Positions 33,950 to 49,517 of a stretch of 64,000 bases of DNA are shown here, piece after piece. The position numbers were made by a program, and so were the translations under genes. Origin of the DNA: Cupriavidus basilensis (GTDB lineage: Bacteria > Pseudomonadota > Gammaproteobacteria > Burkholderiales > Burkholderiaceae); NCBI RefSeq assembly GCF_008801925.2, contig NZ_CP062803.1, forward strand, positions 4,278,001 through 4,342,000. The letters run 5' to 3'. The number at the start of each line of letters is the position of its first letter. Within the stretch, counting starts at the first letter, position 1. Under the pieces are notes generated by a model. That model was not told where the DNA came from and did no database searches. It worked only from the letters and a program-made list of their open reading frames with translations.

Positions 33950-35089
33950 TCAGGCGCGCGGCAGCACGATGCGCACCCGCAGGCCGCCTTCCGCCCGGTT
34001 GGCCAGGCTGAGCTCGCCGCCGTGGCGCGAGACGATATCCGCGGCGATCGACAGGCCCATGCCGACCCCGCCGGTGGCACGGTTGCGCGAGGATTCGAGC
34101 CGGTAGAACGGCTCCAGCACGCGCGCCATTTCCTCCGGCGGAATGCCGGGGCCGTTGTCGCACACATCGATCACCACCCGCTCGGGGCTGTCCACCAGTT
34201 CAATGCACGCGCTGCCGCCGTAGCGGTGCGCGTTCTCGACCAGGTTGACCACGGCCCGGCGCAGTTCGGCCGGATAGGCCAGCAGCGGCTCGGCGTCGCC
34301 AGACAAGGTGACGTCCTGGCCGACTTCCGTGGCATCGTCCACCACGGCTTGCAGCAAGGCATGCACGTCCACCCGCTGGCGCGGCGCGGCAGCGCCGTCG
34401 CGCTCGCGCAGGTAATACAGGGTGGCATCGATCAGACCGTTCATCTCCGCCAGGTCCTGGCGCAGGCGATAGCGGACCTGGTTGTCGTCGACGCCTTCGA
34501 TGCGCAGGCTCATGCGGGTGAGCGGGGTGCGCAGGTCGTGGGACACGGCGGCCAGGAAACGCGATTGCTGTGCCAGCTGGGTGCGGATGCGCTGCTGCAT
34601 GTGGTTGAAGGCCTTGGCTGCGGCGCGGGCCTCGGCCGGGCCGCTGTCTTCGTCCAGCGGCGGGGCATGCACGTCCTGGGCCAGCCTGCCGGCGCTGCTG
34701 GCCAGGCGCTGGACCGGCCTGGCCAGCAATCGTGCGCCCACCCAGGACGCGGCCACAATGGCGGCGAGCTGGAACAGCTGGCCCAGGCGCGGCGGCCCAA
34801 GACCGTGGGTGCGGCGCGGGCGGCGTGGCGGCACTGGGGCCCCGGCCCCGCCTTGGCCGTTGTCCGCGCGCGCCTCGGCATCCGGGGGCGGCGGCGGCAT
34901 CTCGTCGCCGGGGACGAAGGTGAAGCCGGTATGCCCCGGGCGCGGGAACACGCTCTCGATGACCGTGACGCCGAGCAGATGCACGGCCAGCATGATCGCG
35001 GCCATCACCAGGAACAGCCGGATGAACATGGAGTCGTGGCGGGCTACCCAGCCCGCGCGCTCAGGCTTCGACGGCACCGGTGAAGACAT
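33950..35089 (-). CDS. Sensor histidine kinase (EnvZ/RstB type)
   Basis: A 379-residue membrane sensor. Membrane segment 1 is FLVMAAIMLAVHLLGVTVI (about residues 26-44). The periplasmic part is Pro-rich, and segment 2 is near LFQLAAIVAASWVGARLLA. HAMP follows, then the H box AAVSHDLRTPLTRM, the N box VVNLVENAHRYG and the G boxes DNGPGIP and GVGMGLSIA. It phosphorylates the regulator encoded just upstream; the two overlap by 29 bases. The periplasmic loop is short (about 70 residues), so the signal is probably envelope stress or an ion. The divergent LTXXQ gene is a likely target. Confidence 0.92.
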   Translation of the reverse strand: MSSPVPSKPERAGWVARHDSMFIRLFLVMAAIMLAVHLLGVTVIESVFPRPGHTGFTFVPGDEMPPPPPDAEARADNGQGGAGAPVPPRRPRRTHGLGPPRLGQLFQLAAIVAASWVGARLLARPVQRLASSAGRLAQDVHAPPLDEDSGPAEARAAAKAFNHMQQRIRTQLAQQSRFLAAVSHDLRTPLTRMSLRIEGVDDNQVRYRLRQDLAEMNGLIDATLYYLRERDGAAAPRQRVDVHALLQAVVDDATEVGQDVTLSGDAEPLLAYPAELRRAVVNLVENAHRYGGSACIELVDSPERVVIDVCDNGPGIPPEEMARVLEPFYRLESSRNRATGGVGMGLSIAADIVSRHGGELSLANRAEGGLRVRIVLPRA

Positions 35090-35792
35090 AGCCCTCGCCT
35101 CGGACGGTACGGATCAGCGTCGGGTCGCGCGGATCGTCGCGCAGCTTCTGGCGCAGGCGCGAGACCAGCAGGTCGATGCTGCGATCGAAGACATCGAGAT
35201 CGCGGCCGCGCGCCTGGTTGATCAGCAGCTCGCGATCCAGCACGCGGTTCGGGTGCTCGATAAACGCCAGCAGCAGCCGGAATTCCGCATTGGACAACGG
35301 CACCACGGTTTCCTCGCCATCCACCAGCTGGCGCAGCGTGGTGTTCAGGCGCCAGTTGCCGAAGCGCAGTTCATGGCCGCCCGCCGCCGCCGGGCGTTTC
35401 GCGCCGCCGCCCCGGACACGGCGCAGCACGGTGTGGATGCGCGCCACCAGCTCGCGCATCTCGAAGGGCTTGGTGACATAGTCGTCGGCGCCCACCTCCA
35501 GCCCGACCACGCGGTCGGCCAGTTCAGTGCGCGCGGTGAGCATGATTACCGGCAGGTCGCTGCGCTCGCGGATCTCGCGGCACAGCGTCAGGCCGTTTTC
35601 GCCGCGCAAAGAGAGGTCGAGCACCACCAGGTCGTACTCGCGCGTGGCCATGGCGGCGCGCATGGCGGCGCCGCCCTCGGCGCCGTCGGCTTCGATGCCA
35701 AAGGTGGATAGGTACTCGGCCAGCATGGCGCGGATCTGCGGATCGTCGTCGACGATCAGCAAATGAAGGGGCGAGGCGGGAGAATGGTCCAT
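35061..35792 (-). CDS. OmpR-family response regulator
   Basis: A 243-residue regulator. The receiver has the acidic pair IVDDDPQ, the phosphorylated Asp in VVLDLSLRGENG, and the TAR and KPFEMRELVARI positions. The C-terminal winged helix has LRFGNWRLNTTLRQLVDG, LSNAEFRLLLAFIEHPNRVL and SRLRQKLRDDPRDPTLIRTV. It is the partner of the kinase gene that overlaps its end. It probably controls the divergent gene at 36226 through the inverted repeat at 35965-35996. Confidence 0.95.
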   Translation of the reverse strand: MDHSPASPLHLLIVDDDPQIRAMLAEYLSTFGIEADGAEGGAAMRAAMATREYDLVVLDLSLRGENGLTLCREIRERSDLPVIMLTARTELADRVVGLEVGADDYVTKPFEMRELVARIHTVLRRVRGGGAKRPAAAGGHELRFGNWRLNTTLRQLVDGEETVVPLSNAEFRLLLAFIEHPNRVLDRELLINQARGRDLDVFDRSIDLLVSRLRQKLRDDPRDPTLIRTVRGEGYVFTGAVEA

Positions 35793-35964
35793 CGGGTTTC
35801 GTCGTGCTTTGCAGCGGTTCGCCGCGTCGTGCGCGGCAGGTTGGTGCGCCGGCAGGCCGTTATTGCAGCGGATTGGTGGGGCGGATCAGGGCGGCCCCGG
35901 CAAGCCGCCGCCGCCAGGGATTCACTCTACCAGCCCGGCGCGGCCGCCTGATAGGCAGGGTGTG

Positions 35965-35996
35965 GCCGCTTTGTACCGGGCTTGATACAAAGCGGC
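35965..35996. promoter_or_regulatory. Perfect 11-base inverted repeat between the regulator and LTXXQ genes
   Basis: GCCGCTTTGTA (35965-35975) and TACAAAGCGGC (35986-35996) are exact inverted copies around a 10-base spacer. A further GCTTTGTACGG lies at 36011-36021. It sits in the 433-base gap between the response regulator and the divergent periplasmic gene and is a likely operator. The rest of the gap (35793-36225) holds no gene. Confidence 0.6.
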
Positions 35997-36225
35997 TCGC
36001 CGGGCGGCCCGCTTTGTACGGCATTGCTTCCGCACGCTGACCAAGCGCTCAAGCAATAGTGGGCCGGCCTTTCTAAGATGTCATGTCGTTATTTCGCCGC
36101 TTTTGTGCCTGCCAGTTCCTGACCGGCGGGCCACGGCAGCCCGGCGCCCCCGCTATGCTCGAAGCCATCGGCATCACGTTAGCAAGCCCGGGCCTCTCCC
36201 CGCATGACCTCCATGGAGAATCCTT

Positions 36226-36858
36226 GTGACCCAGCCCCAAGCCTTGCTGCCCCGCCTCCGCGCCTTGCTGTCCCTTGCCGTGCTGTGCGGCGCCTGCGCC
36301 TTGACGCTGCCGGCGCACGCGCTGCAGACCAGCCCGCTGGCGGATGCCGGCCCCGGCCGGCCGGCGGCGCCCACGTCGCTGCGCGACGCGCTGGCGCTTA
36401 CGCCTGCCCAGGCCACCCTCTGGCAAACCGCCGTGGACGCGGCGCGGGAAGCGCATGCGCACGCGCTGGAACTGCAGGCGCGCTTTATCCGCGAGGGCGG
36501 CGGCCCTGGTCAGCCGGAGGGTCCCGGGTCGTCGCTGCGCGCCCACGCGGAGCGGGAAGACCGCCTGCGCGATGCGCTCGATAAGGATCGCCGCGCCGTG
36601 CGCGATCGCTGGATCACATTTGAAGAAAGCCTGGATGCTGGCCAGCGCAAGCGCCTGCGCGACATGCCGGAGGGCCGATTGGCGGGTTCGCCGTGGGGTG
36701 CATTCGGCCCCGGCCCCCACCCCTTCCCCGGCGGCATGGCAGGCCCGATGCCCGGCCGCGGACCAGCGCCCATGCCATGCGCCTTCGGCGCGAACGGCCC
36801 ATTCGGCGTACCCGGCGCTGCGGGGCCTCACCAACAAGGAACGCCAGATGCCTGGTAA
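36226..36858 (+). CDS. LTXXQ-motif periplasmic protein (CpxP/Spy-like)
   Basis: A 210-residue exported protein starting at GTG 36226, with GGAGA upstream. Signal peptide LLSLAVLCGACALTLPAHA. The LALTPAQATLW segment is the LTXXQ motif, followed by charged helices (AREAHAHALELQARFI, RDALDKDRRAVRDRWITF), the helical-hook build of CpxP, Spy and related metal- or stress-sensing proteins. The C-terminal 50 residues are Gly/Pro-rich with low complexity. Its position divergent from a two-component pair suggests a stress-induced chaperone or feedback inhibitor of the sensor. Confidence 0.75.
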   Translation: MTQPQALLPRLRALLSLAVLCGACALTLPAHALQTSPLADAGPGRPAAPTSLRDALALTPAQATLWQTAVDAAREAHAHALELQARFIREGGGPGQPEGPGSSLRAHAEREDRLRDALDKDRRAVRDRWITFEESLDAGQRKRLRDMPEGRLAGSPWGAFGPGPHPFPGGMAGPMPGRGPAPMPCAFGANGPFGVPGAAGPHQQGTPDAW

Positions 36859-37206
36859 GCCCCTCGACCACGCGAGCTCGATAACTGCTAACGGCGGCCG
36901 CTGCCGCTTCCGCGGCGGTGTACTGGGCATCGCGCGCGCCTGACGGCCACGGGATCTGGCGGATTCCCTAAAAAAAACGCCCCCGGACCCAAGTGCGGAG
37001 GCGCAGAACAGGGAAGAAGTCGGGCGTGCTGCCCGGCCACGCCAATCCGAAGGGACGGAACAGCGCGGCGCCTGGTCCAAACCTCGGGCCAGGCACCGGC
37101 GATGTTAGTCAGACATCGGGCGGGGGTCATGTCCCGCTTGTAGGCTAATGTATCGACTTTGTACGATTGGCACCGGGATGGGGCACGCAACACCCGCCGG
37201 GGCCGG
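36859..37206. other. Intergenic stretch between the LTXXQ gene and rep
   Basis: No gene supported. It holds the probable rep terminator at 36969-37003 and nothing else recognised. Confidence 0.5.
36969..37003 (-). terminator. Probable intrinsic terminator of rep
   Basis: On the minus strand CGCCTCCG and CGGGGGCG can form an imperfect stem (one mismatch) around a 10-base loop, followed by a run of eight T's. It lies about 200 bases beyond the rep stop. Confidence 0.6.
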
Positions 37207-39303
<2,097 letters not shown>

Positions 39304-39556
39304 GCGAGGGCTGGTGAGGGCTGGTGGTGGTGCTGGGTGGCGGGATGGCCGGCAAGGCGGGCGCGGGCTTTTGCGCATGGCAAAGGCAGCACATGCACGG
39401 GCGCGGCCAAGGCCACGGGTGAAGCCTGTGGCACAGCAAAAGCCATCGGAGCCGCAGATGTTAACACGCCGGCCAGCCGGCCCGCGGCTGCCCCCGGGCT
39501 GGCGCGCGAGCGCGTTGACAAGCCCCCGAGGCTGGCTGTAGAGTCGCGCCATCCGA
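39304..39556. other. Intergenic stretch upstream of rep and the glycine riboswitch
   Basis: About 250 bases between the divergent rep gene and the riboswitch. It should contain both promoters. No gene seen. Confidence 0.4.
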
Positions 39557-39807
39557 CCGGGAGAGCGCGCAGATCTTGCGCCGCCGAAGGGGTATCACCC
39601 GAAAACTCTCAGGCACCATGGACTGGTTGGATCGGCTTGCAACATGCACACGATGCACGCCGTACTCTGGAGAGCGGCACCCGCCACTGATCGATTCCGT
39701 CGACAGCCTTGGTGAGCGTGCCCACCGAAGGGGCGCGCAAGGTTTGGATTTCCGGCAGTTCAATTGGAATCCCGCCTTGTAATCTCTCAGGTATCGAGGA
39801 CAGAGGG
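39557..39807 (+). ncRNA. Tandem glycine riboswitch
   Basis: Two glycine aptamers in a row. Aptamer 1 runs from GGGAGAGC near 39559 through CCGAAGGGG to AACTCTCAGGCA near 39615. Aptamer 2 runs from CTCTGGAGAGC near 39664 through CCACCGAAGGGG to AATCTCTCAGGTA near 39793 and GAGGACAGAGGGG. These conserved blocks define the class. It lies directly upstream of gcvT, and in this class glycine binding normally turns the glycine cleavage genes on. Confidence 0.93.
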
Positions 39808-39810
39808 GTC

Positions 39811-39873
39811 ATCCGCCGCAGCGGATCTGGCAGCGCCATGGCGCGCCGAATCCTGCGGCGGATGGCCCTTTTT
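39811..39873 (+). terminator. Expression-platform terminator of the glycine riboswitch
   Basis: ATCCGCCGCAG and CTGCGGCGGAT are an exact 11-base stem around a long loop, followed by GGCCC and TTTTT, just after aptamer 2 and about 40 bases before gcvT. This fits control by transcription termination: without glycine the stem forms and transcription stops. Confidence 0.8.
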
Positions 39874-39911
39874 CGTTTTCGAACCGAGATTTGCCTTCCC
39901 CCGAGGATTCC

Positions 39912-41051
39912 ATGACGCTCCAGGCCACGCCCCTCAACGCCATCCACCGCGCACTCGGCGCCCGCATGGTCGACTTTGGCGGCTGGGACATGCCGGTCAA
40001 CTACGGCTCCCAGATCGAGGAACACCATGCCGTGCGCAGCGATGCCGGCATGTTCGACGTCTCGCACATGTGCGTGGTCGACCTCAAGGGCGCCAATGTG
40101 CGCCCCTTCCTGCGCGGCCTTCTGGCCAACAACGTCGACAAGCTGCAAACGCCGGGCAAGGCGCTGTACTCCTGCATGCTGGATGAGAAGGGTGGCGTCA
40201 TCGACGACCTGATCGTCTATTTCTTCGCCGAGGACTACTTCCGCCTGGTGGTGAACGCCGGCACCGCCAACAACGATATCGAATGGATCGCCGCGCGCAA
40301 CGCCGCCACCAATAGCGGCGTGCGCATCACGCCGCGCCGCCACGACAATGCGCCCGACGGCGTGGACCCGCTGGCCATCGTTGCGGTGCAGGGCCCGAAT
40401 GCCCGCGCCAAGGTGTGGAGCGCCTTCCCCTCGACGCAACCCAGCGAAGCCCTGAAGCCGTTCAACGCCGTCGTGGTGCAGGACCCCGCCCTTGGCGAAG
40501 TCATGGTGGCACGCACCGGCTACACCGGCGAAGACGGGTTCGAGCTGGTGGTGCCAGCCGAGAACGTGGCCGGCCTGTGGGAAAAGCTGATCGCCGAGGG
40601 CGTGCGCCCGGCGGGCCTGGGCGCGCGCGACACGCTGCGCCTGGAGGCCGGCATGAACCTGTACGGCCAGGACATGGATATCCACACCTCGCCGCTCAAC
40701 GCCGGCCTGGGCTGGACCGTGGACCTGCAAAGCGAACGCGACTTCACCGGCAAGGCGGCCCTGGTCGCCGGCGGCAAGACCCAGCAGTTCGTCGGGCTGA
40801 TCCTGCGCCCGGCCAACGGAAAAGCGGGCGGCGTGCTGCGCGCCCACCAGAAGGTCATCACCCCTGCTGGCGAAGGCGAAATCACCAGCGGCACCTTCAG
40901 CCCCTCGCTGTCCCAATCCATCGCTTTTGCCCGCCTGCCGCTCGACGTTGCGCTCGGCGCCGAGGTGCAGGTCGAGATCCGCGACCGCAAACTCGCCGCG
41001 ACTGTGGTTAAACTGCCGTTTGTGCGCAATGGCAAGGCACTCGTGAGCTGA
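39912..41051 (+). CDS. gcvT: Glycine cleavage system T protein (aminomethyltransferase)
   Basis: A 379-residue enzyme that moves the methylene unit from the H-protein arm to tetrahydrofolate, releasing ammonia. Typical parts are [46 protein letters not shown] and the C-terminal [18 protein letters not shown] 39912 follows CGAGGA; the TTG at 39891 is not a likely start. It is the first gene behind the riboswitch, followed by gcvH at 101 bases. Confidence 0.96.
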   Translation: MTLQATPLNAIHRALGARMVDFGGWDMPVNYGSQIEEHHAVRSDAGMFDVSHMCVVDLKGANVRPFLRGLLANNVDKLQTPGKALYSCMLDEKGGVIDDLIVYFFAEDYFRLVVNAGTANNDIEWIAARNAATNSGVRITPRRHDNAPDGVDPLAIVAVQGPNARAKVWSAFPSTQPSEALKPFNAVVVQDPALGEVMVARTGYTGEDGFELVVPAENVAGLWEKLIAEGVRPAGLGARDTLRLEAGMNLYGQDMDIHTSPLNAGLGWTVDLQSERDFTGKAALVAGGKTQQFVGLILRPANGKAGGVLRAHQKVITPAGEGEITSGTFSPSLSQSIAFARLPLDVALGAEVQVEIRDRKLAATVVKLPFVRNGKALVS

Positions 41052-41151
41052 ACGCTCGCACCGGTCACAGCGCGCCCGCCGGCGGTTACCCCGTCGAACA
41101 TCGACACCCCCCGGCGGGCGCTGAATAACAAATTGAATCTGGAGCAATCCC

Positions 41152-41532
41152 ATGAATTTCCCCGCCGACCTGAAATACACCGAGTCCCATGAGTGGGTGC
41201 GCGTCGAAGCCGACGGCACGCTGACCATCGGCATCACCGACCACGCGCAGGACGCGCTGGGCGACATCGTCTTCCTGGAACTGCCGGAAGTGGGCAAGTC
41301 GGTCGGCGCCGGCGACGCGCTGGCCGTGGTGGAGTCGGTCAAGGCCGCATCCGACATCTACGCTCCGGTGGCAGGCGAAGTGATCGCCATCAACGACGCC
41401 GCCGCCGCCTCGCCGGAAAGCGTCAATGCCGACGCCTTCGACGCCTGGCTGTTCAAGCTCAAGCCGGCCAACAGCGACGACGTGAACGGCCTGATGTCGG
41501 CCGACGCCTATAAGGCCAACGTCGGCGCCTGA
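41152..41532 (+). CDS. gcvH: Glycine cleavage system H protein
   Basis: A 126-residue lipoyl carrier. [19 protein letters not shown] holds the lipoylated Lys. [19 protein letters not shown] and [19 protein letters not shown] are standard. The arm carries the aminomethyl group from GcvP to GcvT. TGGAGCAAT precedes the ATG. gcvP follows about 100 bases later. Confidence 0.97.
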   Translation: MNFPADLKYTESHEWVRVEADGTLTIGITDHAQDALGDIVFLELPEVGKSVGAGDALAVVESVKAASDIYAPVAGEVIAINDAAAASPESVNADAFDAWLFKLKPANSDDVNGLMSADAYKANVGA

Positions 41533-41633
41533 TGCCAGATCGTCATTCCCGCGCCACGGGAATGACGGATAAAGACTGCCGCGACGCGGACCGGGCCGAC
41601 CACCCGCCGCACCGCTTCCACGAGATTCTTGCC

Positions 41634-44555
<2,922 letters not shown>

Positions 44556-44668
44556 GCTGGCATGAGGCCGGGGCGGCTGCGCGTTGCGGCGGCCCCGGCG
44601 CATCGCCCTCGCGCTATGCTCTGTGTGGATGCGCGGCCACCCGGCCGTGCCCGGAACACGGAGCACGC

Positions 44669-45211
44669 ATGTGGAATCTCAGCGCCCCATGGTGGGAATT
44701 CGTCCTGCGCGGACTGATCGTCTACGGCAGCCTGCTGGTGCTGCTGCGACTGTCTGGCAAGCGCCAGATCGGGCAGCTTACCTCGCTCGACCTGGTACTG
44801 CTGCTGGTACTGTCCAACGCCGTGCAGAACTCCATGAACGCCGGGGACAACTCGGTCACGGCCGGGTTGATTCTGGCGGTGACGCTGGTCGGCGCCAACC
44901 TTGTACTGGCGTGGCTGAGCTGGCGCAGCCGGCGCTTCGAGAACGTCGTCGAGGGGCGCCCGCAGGTATTGATCCACGACGGCATGGTCTTCGGTGACGT
45001 GATGAAGCGCGCTTTCGTGACCCGCGACGACCTGCGCAAGGCACTGCGCCATGCAGGGTGCGAGCGTGTCGCCGATGTGCATTTCGCGATCCTCGAGAAC
45101 GACGGCACCATCAGCGTGCTGGTCAAGAAAGACGCGCCACCCACGCCGCCCAATGCGGCGGGTTCGCTGTGGCGCGCCCCCATCAATCAGGACACGGACG
45201 CGCCGGTCTGA
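44669..45211 (+). CDS. DUF421 (YetF-type) membrane protein
   Basis: A 180-residue protein with three N-terminal membrane segments ([51 protein letters not shown]) and a soluble DUF421 domain ([48 protein letters not shown]). The function of this family is unclear. The ATG at 44669 fits the first helix. It sits between gcvP and sdaA, 113 bases after gcvP. Confidence 0.88.
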   Translation: MWNLSAPWWEFVLRGLIVYGSLLVLLRLSGKRQIGQLTSLDLVLLLVLSNAVQNSMNAGDNSVTAGLILAVTLVGANLVLAWLSWRSRRFENVVEGRPQVLIHDGMVFGDVMKRAFVTRDDLRKALRHAGCERVADVHFAILENDGTISVLVKKDAPPTPPNAAGSLWRAPINQDTDAPV

Positions 45212-45242
45212 TCCCGGCGCGAGCCAACCCCAGGAGCCTACC

Positions 45243-46619
<1,377 letters not shown>

Positions 46620-46714
46620 GGCCGGCCCGCCAGCGCAAGCGAATGCGCGCTTTCTGCTACGCTTGCCGGGCATTCACCCCAATCCAATCCAATCCGATCC
46701 AACTGGAGTCCGGC

Positions 46715-47038
46715 ATGATCAAGATCAGCTTTCTCTATCCGCACAGCAAGGGCGGCAAGTTCGACATGGATTACTACCTGCAGCGCCACATGCCCCGCGC
46801 CATCGCGCTGTTTGGCGCGCACCCGGGCTATCGCGGCGTGGCGGTGGAACGCGGTCTGGGCGCGGGCGCGCCGGGTTCCGATCCGGCCTTCACGGTGATG
46901 TGCCATTTCCTGTTCGAGTCCGTGCCTGACTTCGTGGCTGCCGCCAAGGCAGCCGGCAACGAGCTGCAGCTCGACATCCCCAATTACACCGATGCGGTTC
47001 CCGTGATGCAGATCAGCGAAGTGCTGACGATCGGCTGA
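46715..47038 (+). CDS. EthD-family small protein
   Basis: A 107-residue ferredoxin-like-fold protein: MIKISFLYPHSKGGKFDMD, YYLQRHMPRAIALFG and FLFESVPDFVAAAK, ending DIPNYTDAVPVMQISEVL. The EthD group is small and of unclear function. The upstream AATCC repeats (near 46679-46700) are simple sequence. Confidence 0.85.
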   Translation: MIKISFLYPHSKGGKFDMDYYLQRHMPRAIALFGAHPGYRGVAVERGLGAGAPGSDPAFTVMCHFLFESVPDFVAAAKAAGNELQLDIPNYTDAVPVMQISEVLTIG

Positions 47039-47086
47039 TTGCGCACGCTGGCGGCGCTATCATGTAGCGTTTCCCCACTAGCGGGC

Positions 47087-47830
47087 ATGGCCATGCAGAC
47101 CTTCCATCAGCTGTTTGACGAAACCTCGTCCACCTACACCTACTTGCTGATCGATGCCGCCACGCGCCAGGCGCTGCTGATCGATCCGGTGGACCACCAG
47201 CTGGAACGCGACATGGCGCTGCTGCAGGCCTGTGGCGCCACGCTGGCGTGGGTGGTCGAAACCCATGCCCATGCGGACCACATCACCTCGGCCGGCCATG
47301 TTGCACTGCAAACCGGTGCACGTACCGCAGCCCCCTCGGGCTGCGACATCCAACCCGCGCAAAAGCAGCTGATCGACGCAGACACGCTGCAGTTTGGCAC
47401 GCAGACGCTGCGCGCCATCCATACGCCGGGGCACACCGCCGGCAGCATGAGCTACCTGTGGGAAGAGCCCACGCCCGCCGGCCCGGTGCGCCGCGTCTTC
47501 ACCGGCGACGCGCTGCTGATCGACGGTTGCGGCCGCACCGACTTCCAGTCCGGCGACGCCGGCACGCTGTACGACAGCCTCACGCAGAAACTCTTCGCCC
47601 TGCCTGACGACACCGTGGTCTACCCCGCGCACGACTACAAGGGCCGCACCGCATCCACCATCGGCTTCGAGCGCGCCAACAACAGCCGCGTGGCCGGGCG
47701 CACGCGTACCCAGTTCATCGAGATGATGGGGCAACTGAACCTGCCCAAGCCGAAGCTGATCGATGTGGCGGTCCCCGCCAACCAGCGGCTCGGGCTGCGG
47801 GATGGCGAAAGCGTGCCGCACGGGGCGTGA
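47087..47830 (+). CDS. MBL-fold hydrolase, persulfide dioxygenase type (ETHE1-like)
   Basis: A 247-residue metallo-beta-lactamase-fold protein. The metal motif is VVETHAHADHI, then IHTPGHTAGSMSY, FTGDALLIDGCGRTDFQSG and VVYPAHDYKG. The DGCGRTDFQ segment is typical of persulfide dioxygenases, which oxidise glutathione persulfide to sulfite. The start could be ATG 47087 or 47093. Good family match; substrate inferred. Confidence 0.88.
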   Translation: MAMQTFHQLFDETSSTYTYLLIDAATRQALLIDPVDHQLERDMALLQACGATLAWVVETHAHADHITSAGHVALQTGARTAAPSGCDIQPAQKQLIDADTLQFGTQTLRAIHTPGHTAGSMSYLWEEPTPAGPVRRVFTGDALLIDGCGRTDFQSGDAGTLYDSLTQKLFALPDDTVVYPAHDYKGRTASTIGFERANNSRVAGRTRTQFIEMMGQLNLPKPKLIDVAVPANQRLGLRDGESVPHGA

Positions 47831-47921
47831 CGCACGCGTGCGAGAAGCGACAGGCAATCGGTATCTGGTCTTCGGTAACCGGTATCCGGCCTTGGCAGGC
47901 AATTGAATGGAGAGAGAAGAC

Positions 47922-48401
47922 ATGGCCCAGTACACCGCAGAGATCCTCTGGCAACGTGGCGAGCAGGATTTCCTCGGCAATCGCTATAGCCGCAAGCACC
48001 TGCTGCGCTTCGACGGCGGCGTGGAAGTACCCGGATCCTCATCGCCCCATGTCGTGCCCCTGCCCATGTCGGACGCCGCCGCCGTGGATCCCGAAGAAGC
48101 CTTCGTTGCCTCGCTCTCCAGTTGCCACATGCTGTGGTTCCTTTCCATCGCCGCCAAGCACAGGTTCTGCGTGGACCGCTACTTCGATGCCGCGGTCGGC
48201 ACCATGGCGAAGAACGCGGAAGGCCGGATGGCCATGACGGTGGTCACGCTCAGGCCGGAGGTCACCTTCAGCGGCGAGCGCCAGCCGACCCGGGAGGAAC
48301 TGGCACACCTGCATCACACGGCGCACGAAGCCTGCTTCATTGCCAACTCGGTGAAGTCGGAGCTGCGCTGCGAGCCGGTGTACGTGGGCGCGCAGGCGTA
48401 G
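47922..48401 (+). CDS. OsmC-family peroxiredoxin-like protein
   Basis: A 159-residue protein with the two reactive cysteines of the OsmC family in FVASLSSCHMLWFLSIAAK and HEACFIANSVKSEL. Such proteins reduce organic peroxides. ATG 47922 follows GGAGAGAAG. It is convergent with ybdK, with adjacent stops. Confidence 0.88.
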   Translation: MAQYTAEILWQRGEQDFLGNRYSRKHLLRFDGGVEVPGSSSPHVVPLPMSDAAAVDPEEAFVASLSSCHMLWFLSIAAKHRFCVDRYFDAAVGTMAKNAEGRMAMTVVTLRPEVTFSGERQPTREELAHLHHTAHEACFIANSVKSELRCEPVYVGAQA

Positions 48402-49517
48402 TCAGCCAGCCCAGCTGTCGCAGGTCTGGCGTACCGTTTCGCGCAGGCTGCGCGTGGTGCTTTCGATCTGGCGCACGCGCTCCGCGTCACCGTTCCGGCT
48501 TTGCGCCAGCGCGCGGATGTTGGCCAGCGCATCGAGCGAGCCCAGCGCTTCGGCATGCGGCACCAGCGCGTCGCAGATCGAGATGATGTGGTCGGCGATG
48601 GGCATCCGGGTTAGCTCATTGGGGTGCACGTACTCGCCTTCCAGCCCGAAACGGCAAGCCTGGAAGCGGTTGAAGGTGTAGACCAGGTAGTCGTCTTCCT
48701 GCGGCATGAAGGGGCGCGACAGCAGCAGGTAGCGCGCGAGCGCCTGGATGTAAGCGGCGATATCGCAGGCGCGCCCGACGGTCAGCGGCGTGTCCATCAC
48801 GCGGACTTCGATGGTGCCGAACTCCGGCTTGGGACGGATATCCCAGTAGAAGTCCTTCATGCTCTCGATCACGCCCGTGTTGCGCATCTTGTTGAAGTAC
48901 GCGGTGAAGGCGTCCCAGGTGAGCAGGTACGGCGCGCGCCCGCTCATGGGGAAGGCGGCAACGGAATTCAGGCGTGCCGAGGCGAAGCCGGTGTCCACCC
49001 CTTGCACATAGGGAGAGGAGGCGGCCAGCGCGATGAAATGTGGCACGTAGCGGCCGATAGCGTGCAGCAGGAACAGCGATTCGTCGGCGCTTGGGCAGCC
49101 GATGTGCACGTGCTGGCCGAACACCGTGAACTGCTTGGCCAAATAGCCATAGAGCTCGGAAATATACTGGTAGCGCGGCGAATCCGAGATGGTGCGGTCG
49201 GCCCATTGCTGGAACGGGTGCGTGCCGCCGCCGCAGATGCCGAGGTTGAGCGAGCGCGAGGCGTCGACCATCAGGTCGCGCATGGTGCCCAGCTCGTCCA
49301 GCGCCTGTGCATAACTTTTGCAGATGCCGGTACTGATCTCGATCATCGAAGGGCTGATCTCGGGCTTGATGTCGCCGGCGTGCTGCGCGCCTTTCAGCGC
49401 ACGCAGCAAATCCGGCGCGAACGGCGCGAGGTCGTAGTCATGCCGGTTGACGAGCTGCAGTTCCAGTTCCACGCCAAACGTCAGCGCCTCGGAATGCTTG
49501 AACGGTTCGAGTGACAT
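48402..49517 (-). CDS. ybdK: YbdK-type carboxylate-amine ligase (glutamate-cysteine ligase 2 family)
   Basis: A 371-residue enzyme, the length of the family. [40 protein letters not shown] and [18 protein letters not shown] are diagnostic; [15 protein letters not shown] follows. Family members have weak glutamate-cysteine ligase activity; the true substrate is unknown. The ATG at 49517 overlaps the upstream stop by one base, so it is coupled to the antiporter gene. Confidence 0.93.
   Translation of the reverse strand: MSLEPFKHSEALTFGVELELQLVNRHDYDLAPFAPDLLRALKGAQHAGDIKPEISPSMIEISTGICKSYAQALDELGTMRDLMVDASRSLNLGICGGGTHPFQQWADRTISDSPRYQYISELYGYLAKQFTVFGQHVHIGCPSADESLFLLHAIGRYVPHFIALAASSPYVQGVDTGFASARLNSVAAFPMSGRAPYLLTWDAFTAYFNKMRNTGVIESMKDFYWDIRPKPEFGTIEVRVMDTPLTVGRACDIAAYIQALARYLLLSRPFMPQEDDYLVYTFNRFQACRFGLEGEYVHPNELTRMPIADHIISICDALVPHAEALGSLDALANIRALAQSRNGDAERVRQIESTTRSLRETVRQTCDSWAG

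Noticed and set aside
44556..44668. Terminator after gcvP from the GCCGGGGC/GCCCCGGC hairpin
   Set aside because: A stem is possible but no T-run follows, so it is not called as an intrinsic terminator.
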